64,000 nucleotides of DNA from Ananas comosus (GCF_001540865.1 NC_033624.1:1219393-1283392), one strand, 5' to 3'. Counted from the stretch's first letter, positions 36,168 to 50,017 are shown. Numbers and translations are program-made. Notes: a model not told the origin generated them from the sequence alone.

Positions 36168-39100
36168 TATATATATATTAGTAGGGCTACTATACTCTTA
36201 TGAGTATAGAATCCTTCGTACTCATAAGTCGTTTCGATGATGGAGCTTCCGAATCGACAATCCACTCCGTTAAATATGATCTAGAGTATTTGAAATTTTT
36301 AGAAAATAAATGTCGTAATTTTTTCGAAATCATAATAAAGTTCATCAAGCGGGTATAAAAATGAACGGTCAAAATTGAACGACGTCTTAAAATGGATGAT
36401 CGGATCCTTCAATTTAAGGTCGGAGTTATTGATCTTTACCTATGTAGTAAATAGAATTTTCTATCAAAAATTCAACCAATTTCGATTTTTTAACACTGTT
36501 AAACTAGCAAATATCCCATACCGGCCATTTTAAAATTGTCAATTTTGTGATCTTTTGATCGTAAGGTAAATGATGTCGAAAAATTATAAAATTTGATTTC
36601 TAGACGTTTAAATGCTCTAGATAACGTTTAACGGTGTGGATCGTCGATTCGGAAGCTCTATCATCGAAAACAACTTATGAGTACGAGGGCGATCGTACTC
36701 ATAGAGAGTATAATAGCCGGACTCATATCGACGTAGGGCTACTTATACTCTTATGAGTATAGAATCCTTCGTACTCATAAGTCGTTTTCGATGATGGAGC
36801 TTCCGAATCAACGATCCACTTCGTTAAATATGATAATATGATTAGAATATGATCGTAGTATTATATATATATATATATATCATATATATAATATATATAT
36901 ATCATATATTTTGTTATACTAATTTCTAAAGGAGGAATTTCCATTGTTAAACTAACTTGAGTATTGAGTTTTGCCCCTAAGAAGTGCGCTGAACACCCTT
37001 AGTTTTTCTTTTAATTTGTTTATTGGATAGAAGCACTTAGTGGGCACAGAAAGGAACAATGTATATTTTGTAAAATCAACTGTGGGAATCAATATTTCAA
37101 CTTGTTTGTTTGTATGTTTATCGGAATGCTGAACATGCTAGAACATTATTGTTGTTTCTTAACCTGTTAGGTTGTCTTATGTTCAAGTAGACAAATGAAT
37201 CCAGTTCTTTTTCGTTTCAATGATCTTATATTTTTCTTCTTTTTCATTATGAAACCTTCGTATGGTTATTTGGTGGAAGGAAAACAAGGTTTCTTTGGCG
37301 ATATTTAGATAATATTTATGCTTAATTTTCTTATCTAGTGTCTCTTTCTTGGGTTATATTTAACTAATATTTGTTGATTGCTGTTCAAGCCCAATCTATT
37401 AATTTTCTTCTTTGCTATATTCTAGGTGCGTTGTTCTTGTATTTCTTCATCCTTTTTTACATGCTACTATGTGATTAATTGAGCCACTGATAGCCTTCAT
37501 AATTGACTTGTTGATATGCTTTTACTAGCTTAAATCACTTGCCTTGATATAATTGTCTTACCAGTATCTGAAACCAGCCATCTCTTATCTTGCACCAGAG
37601 GAGTTGAAACTAGTTAATGATGCTTTAAAGGTAACATTGACAGGAAACTAATATGGTTTATTTTTGGAACTTTCCATTGTCCTGTTATTGAACTACATAT
37701 AAGATCGCTCATATAAGAGGGTATTTATATCATGGTTATCTTGTCGGTTTGTCCAGCTGGCATTTGAAGCCCATAATGGTCAAAAACGGCGTAGCGGAGA
37801 ACCCTTTATAATTCATCCTGTTGAAGTTGCCCGCATTCTTGCAGAACATGTACGTTGATTGGTTGCAGAACCAACTTTAATGCTTCAATTTATGAATTTC
37901 TGGAGAGCTTATACTTTACCAAATAAATATATGCGAATATATAAAGCATGTTTAGTAGGTTGAGATTGGGTTTATTTATTCAGGAACTTGATTGGGAATC
38001 AATTGCTGCTGGTTTGTTACATGACACTGTTGAAGATACTGATAAGGTTACATTTGAAAGAATAGAAAGGGAGTTTGGTGCAACTGTTCGTCGTATTGTT
38101 GAGGGAGAGACGAAGGTACAATTTGCTCTAGCCATCACCTTTGAAGGTCATATGTATTATGCCCATAATGTGATCCAGATATATGTTAGGTTTTGAACTA
38201 TACATAAAATCAGGTGTCGAAGTTGGGAAAGCTTCAGTGCAAGAATGCTAACAATTCAGTACAAGATGTGAAGGCTGATGATCTAAGACAAATGTTTCTT
38301 GCCATGACGGAGGAGGTATTATCGTGTGTACTGTATTAATCTCTTTAAATGCTCATCGTTGCTGTTGAAAGCTAAACAAAATGTTTCTCTAGGTTCGCGT
38401 TATTATTGTCAAATTGGCTGACAGATTACATAATATGCGTACTCTGTCACATATGCCTCACCACAAACAGGTATGGTTAATAGCTTAATAATTTAAGGTT
38501 TCGGGAGTTGACTTTTTTCTATTTATACCTTGTATTACTGTTTTGTACAGTCAAGCATTGCAAAGGAAACACAACAGGTCTTTGCACCTTTAGCGAAGCT
38601 TATTGGAATGTACCAAATAAAGGTATGTCTAAATGGAATTCTTTTGAGAAAATCCTACTTGTGCTGATTCAGTTCCTGTTCTAGCTATAAACACTTCTCT
38701 GAAATAATTTGGGTGATTGATCAGATGATTGCCCTTTGACATACTAAATTTTGTATTTGTTTGTCCTCATATGCTTGACAGAACTTGCAGCATCATGAAT
38801 AATGGCTCAGGTCAAACTTGTTACTTAGTTTACTGTCTATTACTATTGAAAATGTTTGAATCATTTCTTCTCCTTCTACGTCCCAAATTTGTTATGAGTG
38901 AAACAATGCAATTAAAATCTGTAATTAGAAATCAGGGCAATGGAACTAGAGCAGATTATTGGATAACTCAATTTTTTGCAGAGAGCTCTAAGACGTAAAA
39001 TTTTAGTAGTATGAAATTTGAAATTTTTTCCATTGGATAGGTCTACCAATTGAAAAATAGTTTTTTGAATTCAAAGAAGTATTTAGAATAGGTGTCTGTT

Positions 39101-42100
39101 ATATCTTTGAGCTCTTTCATTGTAGTTCTTTCGGTAGGGTTTTTCTGATTTCACAAAGGGCTTCTGATTATATTTGGTATTTGTATGCTTGTTATGTGTT
39201 GATAATTATGATTGGTGTTCTTTAGGTTTGAGCCTTATACAATTCCTTGATCTTTACTTTTCCATCTGACGAATTTGTAATTTCCTTGCAGTCAGAACTG
39301 GAATACCTGTCTTTCATGTATACAAATCCTAGTGATTTTGCTGAGCTCAAGAAAAGAGTTGAAGATCTTTACAGAGATCATGAGAAAGAACTAGAAGAGG
39401 TATTTACTTGACCATTTGAAGTTTTCTAAGCTCCAATGATGGACAAAATTTTTAATTTTGATGAAATATGTTGATGCTTTCTACGTTCCTGTCTCTTCAG
39501 GCAAAGAATATTTTGAGGCAAAGAATTAAGGAGGATCAGTTTCTGGATCTTGTGACAGTGGAAACAGAAGTGCACTCTGTTTGTAAGGAACTGTACAGGT
39601 TAAGCCAGGAATCTCTATTCCATCCACTGACTTACTATGTTGTCATATTTTGTAGATCGTGGTCTTATGCAGAAAACAACATGCTTATAATTATTGCTGT
39701 TAGCGTAAAAAGACTATAGGAATCGGTTTTTAACTTAATTACTTAGCAGTTAGATTCTATATTCTGATAGTCAACATCTTTTATTCTGTAAGGGTTGTCA
39801 TTTTATGTGTTGCATCCATATGTGTCTAAGTATATGTAGATTTTTGAAGAATTACGAGATCACATGAGTCCACTTTAGATGCTTTTGATACGTTCATTTA
39901 TCTTAGTGCTTTCAACTTATGTTGAATGAAAGCATACAGCTAAGCTTGTTGAAATTCATGCATCAAAGCTGTGCATCTTTAGATGCATTATTCCGTTCTG
40001 TGTCCGATATTATGCTTTTGAACATACATGGAATTCCAGAGTGCTCTTGCAATATTTGTATCACTATAGTTTATATCTGAAACTATCATTACTACATTTC
40101 CTCGTTGATTTCATGGAAAAATTTATATGCTCTTAATGGGGTATGTTCACACCATTTCATTCTTTGTAATGACTTGATATGATAGAGGTAACTGGTGATG
40201 ATGAAAGTGATGTTCGAAAAATTTTATCTAAGTCGAAAGTATTTTAGGTTTTTAGCCTACCACACGCTATCAGTCTTTCTTCTCTACCTTCTCTAATGTG
40301 ACTTTGTTCTTCCTTGCTTTCTCTCAAGACTCCTTATTCTTTGGATGGAATTAATTCCTCATTACAATTGTGCTATATCTTATGCGTGCAGAATGAGTTT
40401 GAACTTTATATATATTCTTTAGTTTTCCAGTAAAGCATTTGGATGAGCTTTTCAGGCATGTACCCTATTCTTTAAGGTTTAAATGGATTTGAATTTTTTT
40501 CCCCATTTTTCATTAATTTCTGGTAAATCAGACAGCCTTTAATCTGATCAGCTTCTCCTTTGGTTGACTGTATTTAATTACGTTGCCTTCTTTGAAAGTT
40601 GCAATCCTTCTTTTAACCTTTATGGATTTTGTTCTGGGATCAACTTGTGGGGCTTCTCTTGTTCCGCCATCCATTGATTTCTTTTTCCTATCTAGCTGGT
40701 TGTCCTTTGTTTTCTGCATTCTCTACTGATTCTCTATCTCATGCTTGTGTAACATATGCAAAAGTGGAATGCATGCTTTAGTGTTGGCTATGACATCAAT
40801 AGATTGGTCAGCTTCAATTGTAGAGCTTCTCTCACTGTAGTGAATTTGGTAGGTCTAACTACAGAGACATTTGATTGGTACATTCCTATTGGTTCCTTTA
40901 CCCATGCATTTTACAAGCCATTTATGTGGTGAACTACTGTCTTTGGTGCTTTGCAGTTTGCACTGCCCCATTGCTATACGTTATCACCTTGCTATCCTTG
41001 ATGTATCTGGGGATGCACCAGTCACGTATTTTTCTAATTTTACTTGGTCTAATTTGAAAATTGTTGGCAATAGAACTGATCTCCTGTAAAATGGCCAAAA
41101 AATTTCCCTCTCTGCTGAATGTAACATTATTAGCTGCCCTTTTGGTTTCAAACTGACTTCTTTGTTCATTTAGTGGGAACATAATGATTAGTGCTACTTC
41201 TCTTGGTACTTTTACTTTTCTGTTCTTTTGCTGATTAATTACTCTTTGTATCACTTTCAGCATTTATAAAGCTGTGTTGAAATCCAAAAGCTCAATAAAT
41301 GAAGTTAACCAAATTGCTCAGGTTTGTTCTCCTGACAAGCTGATTGAAAGTGTTTGGCGTCTTAATAGTTGTGTGCCTTCTGTTAAATTAAGTTTTGATA
41401 TATTTGTTATTTTAAAACAGCTTCGCATTATTATAAAGCCAAAAACCAGTGCTGGAGTTGGGCCTTTGTGTAATGCACATCAGGTGACAAGACATTCTGT
41501 TGTTTCTTTTTTTAATTTGCTTCATTAGTTTTCAATCAGTGCTCATTTATTTTTATTTTGCTTAGATCTGCTATCACGTCCTTGGACTTGTTCATAGTAT
41601 TTGGACTCCCATTCCTCGAGCTGTGAGTTAACTGCATATGCTACTGTATCGTTCTAGTTACTAGCATAAATGTATGGACAGCCTGTGCTATACTGATATT
41701 GTGCCTTAGTTCCAAAAATTTTCACTTGCACACTTTTGGTCCTCACACACTTTCATATGTTGCAATTTTATGTGGCCTGAATATATCTGGCAACATGTGA
41801 TTGTTTCCTATAAAACTGTGTTTCAAAAGTTATTTTACATGAGGAGGTGTAAAGTCATCGTTACACCAGAAAAATTTAGAATTTTTTTTGATAATCAGAG
41901 ATGGAATTTAGGGACTAAGATGTTAAAGTAAAAAGTTCAAGACTAAGTTGCCAATATCAGGGTACTCCAGGGATTTTCTTTTCATTTTACCATTTGCTTA
42001 TGTAAGTGCTACTAATTTCTGCCATTAAATACTGATACTGAACAGATGAAAGATTATATTGCGACTCCAAAACCGAACGGCTATCAAAGCCTTCATACAA

Positions 42101-45100
42101 CAGTGATACCTTTTCTCTATGAGACCATGTTTCGCTTGGAAGTTCAGGTTAGTTTTTTAACTCACTATGTTGGCTATTGCCTTTGAACTTTGAGAGTCCA
42201 AATTTTAATTACTAAGTGGAGGTTTGCAATTCTTTATTATGTTGTCTAATCTTTTCGCTTTTATATTTTTCTTAAATTCTGTTTCATTTATTCTTACTAA
42301 CAGATTAGAACAGAAGATATGAATTTAATAGCTGAAAGAGGCATTGCAGCTCATTACAGTGGAAGAGGAGTATTTTCTGGTAATGCGGGACATGGATTGT
42401 CAAATGGGAGAAATTCTAAAGGAAAGACAATATGTTTAAACAACAGTGACATTGCTCTTAGGGTAAAGAAGCTACTTTAATCGGTAATCAAAATTTTGGC
42501 AGTAAAAATGTGAGGAAGACTCCTTAACTATGGATCATTTAGACCCCCTGAACTTTATCTTTTCTGATTGACATCCCCTCAACTTTTGTTTGTTGTGATT
42601 TTTGAATTATTCTGTTAGTAGTTAAAGGCTAGCAAGTAATGGGTTGTTAATTTTGATAGAATGCCCCATTTAGCTGAAGGAATGGTTCAAAATCAAAACG
42701 AAGTTGAAGAAAATGTCTATCCAAAAAAGGGGGGAAATTCAGAGGCTATTTCAAAATCGCCTATGATTGAGGGTGTTTCATGCATTTCTACCTATTTTGG
42801 GAATTAAACAATTTTTATGGTCTATTTAGCTGTATATGCATTCTTGTAGATTGGCTGGCTCAATGCAATCCGAGAATGGCAAGAGGAGTTTGTTGGGAAC
42901 ATGAGTTCAAGGGAATTTGTAGATACAATCATGCGAGATCTGTTAGGGAGCCGTGTCTTTGTGTTTACACCAAAAGGAGAGGTTGGTTAACTTGAAAATT
43001 AAAAGATATACCTTTAAAATATCAGCTCGTGTTGATGTATTCTCTTGTGCAGATAAAAAATCTACCTAAGGGAGCTACAGTTATCGATTATGCTTATCTG
43101 ATTCACACTGAAATTGGAAACAAAATGGTTGCGGCAAAAGTAAGTTCTCTGATTTACTTGCTGACTATTAACTGAAGCTAGGAGAAAAACATTCACCTAT
43201 TCTTTTTCAGGTCAATGGTAATCTTGTCTCGCCGATGCATGTGCTAGCAAATGCTGAAGTCGTAGAGATCATCACATATAATGTTAGTTTTTGTTACTTT
43301 ATATGTTATTCTCTCTCGTGTCTTAGTTTTTGTTACTTTATATGTTATTCTTTTTCGTGTCTTCTTTTTCTCATTTCTGACCTGCATCATCACGAACTAA
43401 GGATATCAACTATGCAAACAAAACCTATGGCCTTTCTAAAAAGAATCGAAGATTAGTAGACCTGATTTATTCATTCATACGATTGAGTAAGTTAAGCTGG
43501 TCTGAGTCGGCTGATCAGGTCTGCATCTAACGGTCCCAGACTAAAACCTTGGTCCGATTGATATGGAACCTTTATTCAGCATGTGGCAAACTGGGTTCCA
43601 GATTGGTTCTTGGTGATCACATGCAAAAGAAAATTCTAACAGTATCAGAGCTGAGGTCTTAGTACCTCATAGTGCAGAAACCAATTGCATAGGAATAGAT
43701 TACCACTTTATTGTACCTGTGAAGGGACACTTTTTAAAGTTCATGGATTGCATTGAGCCATTGATCATGTGCATGTAGATTCAACAATGTTCTTCAGTAG
43801 AATTTCTTTGACATTTTTTTTTCATTAAGTTATTCATATGCCAAACATTGAAGCACTAGGCATAGAAGTTACAATATGTTTCCCTGCTTCTTCAGGCATT
43901 GTCAGGTAAATCTGCTTTCCAGAAGCATCAGCAGTGGTTGCAGCATGCCAAAACCCGCAGCGCCAGGCACAAAATCATGAAAGTAGGCTCTCCTTTTTCT
44001 TCTTTTAATTCATTAGTTCTCCAACATTACTTATCTGAATAAGTAACGAAGTACTTTGTACCAGTTCTTGAGAGACCAAGCTGCACTTTCTGCTACGGAA
44101 ATAACTGCTGATACAGTAAATAATTTCGTCGCCGATCTTGAGGATGAGAGTGACGGTGAGCAGATGCTTCCCTTTATGCCCAAGAAGGAAAGAAAACCCA
44201 TATGGGAGAAAAGACTGTATGTAGAAAAGCTTTCTTTTACAGAAATGAATCATGAAGATCTCGTGCATGTCAAGAGTACTTTCAACACCCCGAAGATTAA
44301 TGGGAAACACAATAAGAGCATACAAAAAGCGAGTCTAAAGGTTAACGGGAATTCGGCTATCCGGGGTGACGCGTTTGCCGAGTTCATACACACCAACATT
44401 CCTATGTATAAGGAGGTTTTACCCGGTTTAGAAAGCTGGAAAGCTGGTAAAATTGCTGCATGGCATAACGTGGAGGGAAGTTCTGTTCAGTGGTTTTGTG
44501 TCGTATGTATTGATCGGCGAGGTAAGATTTTGTCCCATTCATATGCCTAATCATAGCAGGAAGTTCTCTATTGCCATTTGGATGCGGCGGTGATAACAGC
44601 TTTTTTTTTCCCCCTCCCCAGAAGATGTGTTTGCAAGCTAACCAACAATAATAAGCCTAGAGAAGTCTATCACCTTACATAGAATTCGGAGTTAACAGCA
44701 AACAATAGAATAATAAAAAAAAGGCATAAACATAACCAAATGAGGCCCTAATTTTTTGATACTTATTTTTTTGCTTTCCCCTCCATAATATGTTAGCTGT
44801 GGTTAGACCACTCCAGAGATACATTAGAGTTGATCTAATTTATATTCACTCGTATATTGCACTCATCTGCCTTCTGATTTCAGGTATGATGGCTGAGGTT
44901 ACATCAGCGTTAACGGCTTGTGGGATTACAGTATGTTCCTGTGTGGTATGTTTAATTGAATCCAACTACTAATGTTTCTCTAGATTGTGTTGTTGTAATT
45001 TTGTTGACCCAACTCTCTAATCTGCTGACAAAACAGGCAGAGATTGACAGAAGAAAAGGAATTGGTGTAATGCTGTTTCACTTTCAGGGAACTTACGATA

Positions 45101-45300
45101 ATTTGGTACAAATTTTTTTTAATAACCCAATTTAAATACTTTATTTTATTTTTAATGCATAGTTATCTCTCTTTCTAACTAACTATCATATGCAGATAAG
45201 TGCATGCACAAGTGTGGACGTTGTCCTTGGCGTTCTTGGTTGGTCGTCTGGTTGTAGCTGGTCGAGTCCCTTGGATGATCATAATTTGCTCGAATGTTAG
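34735..45300 (+). CDS. RSH1: RSH1, RelA/SpoT homologue (plastid ppGpp hydrolase)
   Basis: RSH proteins control ppGpp in chloroplasts. Twenty-four exons: 34735-34759, 34847-35058, 35435-35602, 37565-37630, 37757-37849, 37984-38115, 38214-38315, 38393-38470, 38551-38622, 39292-39399, 39501-39598, 41261-41321, 41421-41483, 41566-41622, 42046-42147, 42304-42462, 42850-42981, 43053-43139, 43211-43282, 43896-43982, 44065-44521, 44884-44945, 45037-45105, 45196-45300. Every junction is GT-AG and in frame, giving 888 residues, close to Arabidopsis RSH1. The N-terminus ([20 protein letters not shown]) has the RSH1 signature [13 protein letters not shown]. The HD hydrolase domain has H163, H177 and HD201-202 (LLHDTVEDT). 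In the synthetase domain the usual Gly-Arg is replaced by Ser378-Val379 ([11 protein letters not shown]), although YQSLHTTV is kept. TGS (about 565-600) and ACT (about 795-880) domains follow. Confidence 0.95.
35838..35876. repeat. (AT)n microsatellite, left of M2
   Basis: About 19 AT units abutting the M2 element. Confidence 0.9.
35879..36124 (+). mobile_element. Fold-back MITE family M2, copy a (about 245 bp)
   Basis: The left arm GGGCTACTATTAGTAGCAAAA is inverted on the right as ...AAAACTTGATAGCAAAAAG and TACTATTAATAGTA near 36105-36120. The core has GTGGGGACCACTCAACCC and GGGGGACCACTCAACTC. The reverse complement of 50663-50890 matches along the whole length. Confidence 0.75.
36127..36180. 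repeat. (AT)n microsatellite between M2 and M1
   Basis: About 25 AT units with one ATAG interruption; it directly joins the two elements. Confidence 0.9.
36185..36718 (+). mobile_element. Fold-back MITE family M1, copy a (534 bp)
   Basis: GGCTACTATACTCTTATGAG at the left, GAGAGTATAATAGCC at the right. The long arms are inverted copies (CTTCCGAATCGACAATCCAC against GTGGATCGTCGATTCGGAAG). Same length as, and reverse complement of, 19922-20455. Confidence 0.8.
36736..36840 (+). mobile_element. Truncated copy of M1
   Basis: Repeats the first 100 bases of M1 (GGGCTACTTATACTCTTATG through CCACTTCGTTAAATATGATA) 18 bases after the full copy ends. It is then lost in AT-rich sequence. Confidence 0.75.
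39599..41260 (+). other. Intron 11 of RSH1 (1.7 kb)
   Basis: Splits a Ser codon (AG then C) between CKELY and IYKAVLK. AT-rich; no element was recognised inside it. Confidence 0.75.
43281..43361. repeat. Two-copy tandem repeat of 40 bp in RSH1 intron 19
   Basis: TTAGTTTTTGTTACTTTATA...CTCGTGTC is repeated with small changes directly after the exon 19 donor; the donor GTTAGT is part of the first unit. Confidence 0.75.
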
Positions 45301-45788
45301 GGGGTGAAACTGAAAAGTTCCGCCAAGCCATGCATCGGGCACTGCAGGGACAAACAGCAATAGCGATGATAATAGTTGTAAGTACTAAATTTTGTACCTG
45401 AGGAAGTAGAGTTATTAATTTTAAAGTGTAGGAGAGTTCTCAATTTGTTTGTTGAAGCTCTTAAAATAAACCAGCAGCAGCTAATTGAGCTAGTTGTGGA
45501 GAGAGGAGAGTGTACATAGGTAAAGAGTAAATAGGGTACTCGCGAATAATACAGAAGAAGCCAATATCGATGTTAATGTTGTGGGCGTATTTCTTTTGAT
45601 TGGGTAGAATTGGCTTTGTAGAATATATTTTGCTACGCCTAGTTATGAGTTACTAATTTGTTTTGTACTGCGAAGAATTTTTCTTTCTCCTTCTAGGAAC
45701 TTCTGGACGTTTTGTTTTGTTTTGTTTAATCTCATAGCAGCTAATGAGATGAAAGTTCCTTGGGTGCACGAGCACCAAAGGAACTTTG

Positions 45789-46140
45789 CCCTCCTGTGTT
45801 TTAAAATGTATCAATTTGTCGCCCTGTGTTTTTTTTTTCTTTTTTTCTTATCAATTTTATTATTTTTTTTTTTAAATCAGTGATAAAATTAAAATTAAAG
45901 GGTACTAAAGTGAATATTTGATAAATCTAGATAAATATATGAAGTTTTTTATATATAATTTAATGAAATATTAACGAAAAAGTTACCAAAAAGATAAAAA
46001 CGAAACCACAGGGAGACAATTTGATACATTTTAAACTACAGGGGGGCAACGTGAGAAACTACGAAACTATAGGGAGGTTTTTTGAAGTTTTTTTTTTATT
46101 TTTTGAATAAAGACTACGGGGGGTTTTTTTGAAGTTTTTC
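45789..46140. mobile_element. Fold-back repeat family M4, copy 1 (partial left arm)
   Basis: The right arm read in reverse is AACTTCAAAAAACCTCCC, then TAGTTTAAAATGTATCAAAT. The left arm begins at the matching GTTTTAAAATGTATCAATTT, so its outer 40 bases seem lost. The same layout occurs at 51711-52075. Confidence 0.5.
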
Positions 46141-49100
46141 CTTTATCTTTTGAATAAAGAAGGACGGGAAACTCTAAAACTAAAACTAAAAAGGAATATG
46201 CAATTTCAGAATTCGTGATTTGAATTATTTATTGGCTTTGGGAAATTATTACTATTTGATTTGAATTATTCGTTGTCTTTGAGAAAGTATTACCTACGCA
46301 TTATGCCTTTGTACATTTATGTACCGCTGGTTTATCGATGCTTAATCTACATCACTAATGAGTTGTACTTGTCCTTAAGAATATGATCGTTGGACTAACG
46401 TAAGATGTACTTAAGAACAGATTGAGTCAGTGCGCAGGAACTTACGGGTGGACTAAGTGTGTCACAGGTCAAATAATTTAAGAGACGGCATAGTGAACTC
46501 ACAAATATTCCAAAATTCAAATGTTCAAACGTTTTTGTTACTTATGTACGTTTTATTTTATTTTATTTCATTTTTTCTTTTAGATTTCGATTAGTATAAT
46601 ATATATATTTTTCCCAATCTAATATTTATAACTAGATTTTGTATATTATCTTCTCTCTATATATAGTTTTATCATATGTCGCATTATCACCTTAGTGAAG
46701 CATGTAGTGCAATATGTTTTAATTCTAAATTGAACATAATTATTATTGTAATAGTTTTTAAAACTTCTTTGTATTACTTACTAGAAGATATGAAAACTAT
46801 TACTCGTTTGTGAAATAATTATTGTGAGCACATTAACAACCATTACTTGACATTAAAGATTGTATTCACTAATATTTTCTTTTGAAATCAGGAGCCCACC
46901 AGTAACTTTTCTTTTTTTAAAAAAATCATGGAGTTCCCAAACCAATATTAAGTGCTAAAAAAAGGGGCCCTGAAAGCAAAAAAATCCTAATTCTATATAT
47001 CTACATGAAAGATCAAGGGAAAAAAATGTACAGAGGTCCCATAAACTTTAGCACTTATGCAAACAAACTCTCAGACCATCAATTGTGGCAATCTGACTCC
47101 CTGAAGTCTATCAAATAGTAGGCTTTCTTTTCAATTGAAATCACCAACTGCACGGTCATTTTTAGTTATATATCTTAAAAATAATTTGATAAAGTGTAAA
47201 AATATAATTAGATAAAAGTTGAAGCTAAATTCAGCGCACTCTTCCATCCTCAACGCACCACTAGATGCAAGTAGCCAAAACCAAATAACCAAGGACCCGG
47301 CTATGCCAAAGCATCTGCTAAAGGCCAAAAGTAACAAGGCACAGAGTTTCACGCCCACATTGTGATGGGCGCCGAAACTGCAACTGCCTAAAAAGTGCAG
47401 GTGACACGTTCGGTGCATTCATGCTCCTCACGACACCACTCGACAGAGAATAAATTGATAGTTACTAACTGATTAATAAGCAGCTACTAAACCATTAAGA
47501 TTAAGCTCAAAATTGGGAAAACAAACCAACGAAAAATTAACATCTGACACATTCTTACCGTCCATCGCGCGCCCGTGCATCCAAATGGCCCTCATAGTTT
47601 TCGCTGGCGGACAATACCCACCGTTCATTTTTCTTTTGTTCCATGATCTTCCCATTGTACGGAGAACCCACAAATCGTTCATTTAGTAAATATCTAACCA
47701 TATCTACTTTTTTTCAAAACTTTTATGGGTTCCTTAGTATGTATTGGCAGGTCAAAAACGTTGGGCAAGAGAAAATTGGCGTAAAAATAGGAATATGTAT
47801 TTCTCTATTATTCGCTGGGGCATAAAAATATATTTTAATCGGCCTATTGAGCATGCAATAGAAATAAACAAAATCACATGTAATGCAATCTTTCTTAAAT
47901 CCCTAAGTGTTCAATGCATGTATCACGAACCACATTATATGAACCAAAAAAAATATATATATATTGGATAAAATAGATGGATAATCAAACTCTGACACTA
48001 TAGTAATAATTGGAAAACCTAAAAGCATAAATTAGTTAGCTTACACATTTTAGTGAATGCTCCCACAATGCTCCAACACAAGTTGGCCCAGAATGTTCTG
48101 ATCCACCCAAGCCGAGACAACAGGAAAAACGAACGGTTTTGATTGTTTCCCACATGTGACCCAATACACAACTAATTTTGGTTCTTTTCCTGCAGGCCCT
48201 TACCCAGAAAACAGAAACGTACAACCCTCCCATAACGTCACAAAATTTTAAAATGCACAAATTATATTAATTACGTGACACCTCCAACCAATCAAATGGA
48301 CCATTTTCAATTAATCCATCACATTATGATTATAAAAAAGTATCTTTCTTGTTTTCTTTTTTTCTAAAAGGGGAGATGTGGTTAATTTATTATTGTTGAT
48401 TTGGTGCAAGTGTAGTACAGTAAACTTTCTCTGTAATGCCCTCTCGGTAATCATTTAGTTACTTCATTTTTATATGGTTTCTTCGTTTAGAATGTCTTTT
48501 TTCTTAAAAAAGCAGCTCTAAGTATTTGATAAATAAATAAAACATCTCTTCTTTTTCTTTTTGATAGAAGGAGGTTTAGGTTTTGATTGGTCAGAGGCTC
48601 AAACTTTCATCTCTCTATATATTTTTTTCCTGGATACATCTCTTTTTATTACTTCAATAGCGGTACGATAATTAACTTATAAATTGTTCCAAATCAGGCT
48701 TATATGAGTTAAAAGAACATGAAATATATAATGAAAATCATTTAACATTAAAACTTTAGGTCAAACTTTTTTTTTTTATTAATTATTTGATGTCAAACTA
48801 TTTATAAAAAAATTCAAACAAGAGTTACAAGTTCTCATTTCCACTTTTCCGCCATAGAATGAACTAAGAAGTGTTAAAGACCTATTTTTTTCACCCAAAA
48901 TGAAGTTGAGATTGAAGTAGATTTTTGAGTGAATTAGAACTTAAGAAAGATTACTTTTTTCTTCTGCTGTTTGTTTATATAAATAACTGTAGAATCAAAA
49001 AATTTTTCAAATTGTTTATTTGTTTGACAGAAAGTAAATGACATAAAAATTGAAAATCTCCGAGATGGCTTAACATTCTATATTTTTTCTTGCGTTTTGC

Positions 49101-49866
49101 CCTGTAACTTACTTTGTTGTGTGGTGGGCCGAAATTAATTACATTATTTCAAAAATTTTGAGTTTCGGTAAGTTATGATAAAACTAACAATAAAAGTGTA
49201 CATTTACGACCGAAAATTATATCATCCCACTTCATTTTCAAAGTTCCGGTGAAACAAACACACCTTAAGTGCTTATTGAGAGGCGTCAACAACTTTTTTA
49301 ACAAAACAGTAAAAGTTTTCACAAATTTTAGTACATTGAATTGCCACTGTTTCCTCAAATTTTTATTATTGCTACTAATTTTCTAAAATATTATTTTGGT
49401 TAAACTTCAATTTTATCCTACGGTATTTTTACTTTATCATCCTATAATTTATAAAAGTATACTTAACTAACTTGCGGTTAAGCGTGTTTACTTTCACACT
49501 CTATGGTTCAACCTATTATACTTAACAACTCCGTAATTTTATTTTTATCTTATTGTAAGAACTTATCATTAAATAATTTATCTACAATTTAACTGCTCTA
49601 TAGTTTTATTTTTATTTTGCTGTAAGAACTTATCATTAAATAGTTTATCTTACAATTTTTCTAAAAAAATTACTTTGTTGTCCTATTTGATAGCAATTTT
49701 TTTAGCAAAATAAAAAATAAACGACATAATAGTTAAATGCAACTTATTAAAGCACATAATTACAAAATAAAAATGCACTAGATCACTATGGGGTAAAATA
49801 TAGTTTGCCCAATTATTTTTCTACATTATCAACGTATTAACATGTATAATATAAAGGCTTTTAACT

Positions 49867-50017
49867 GGCCGTCCCTAGCGCAAGTGCCAAGTGGCAAAGG
49901 GCTCGATGCATGGTTGGTACTCGAAATCTCAAGTTCGAATCCTAATTGATTCATATTTCTAATAGGTTTATTTCTAAATGAAATAAACGAAGCGGGTAGC
50001 ATGCTATCTATCTCTCG
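49867..50017 (+). mobile_element. tRNA-derived SINE
   Basis: A-box-like TAGCGCAAGTGCCAAGTGGC and B-box-like AAGTTCGAATCCT lie about 60 bases apart. The 3' part is AATGAAATAAACGAAGCGGG, then TAGCATGCTATCTATCTCTC. It ends in an (AT)n run rather than poly(A). AAGTG(C/G)C(A) is duplicated in the A-box area. The 3' tail matches the tails of the LINE copies in this window. Confidence 0.75.

Larger units (their letters stand above)
35603..37564 (+). other. Intron 3 of RSH1 (2.0 kb) with microsatellites and fold-back MITEs
   Basis: Lies between ...SPESLWE and YLKPAISYL. It contains (AT)n at 35838-35876, element M2 at 35879-36124, (AT)n at 36127-36180, element M1 at 36185-36718, a truncated M1 copy at 36736-36840 and further (AT)n to 36905. 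Confidence 0.8.

Noticed and set aside
42488..42790. Possible fold-back element in RSH1 intron 16
   Set aside because: CCCCTGAACTTTATC / GAAGTTGAAGAAAATG pairing is too weak, and no target duplication was found.
49867..49930. Possible tRNA gene
   Set aside because: A and B boxes are present, but no cloverleaf with a proper acceptor stem is evident, and the 3' part is a SINE tail with dispersed copies.
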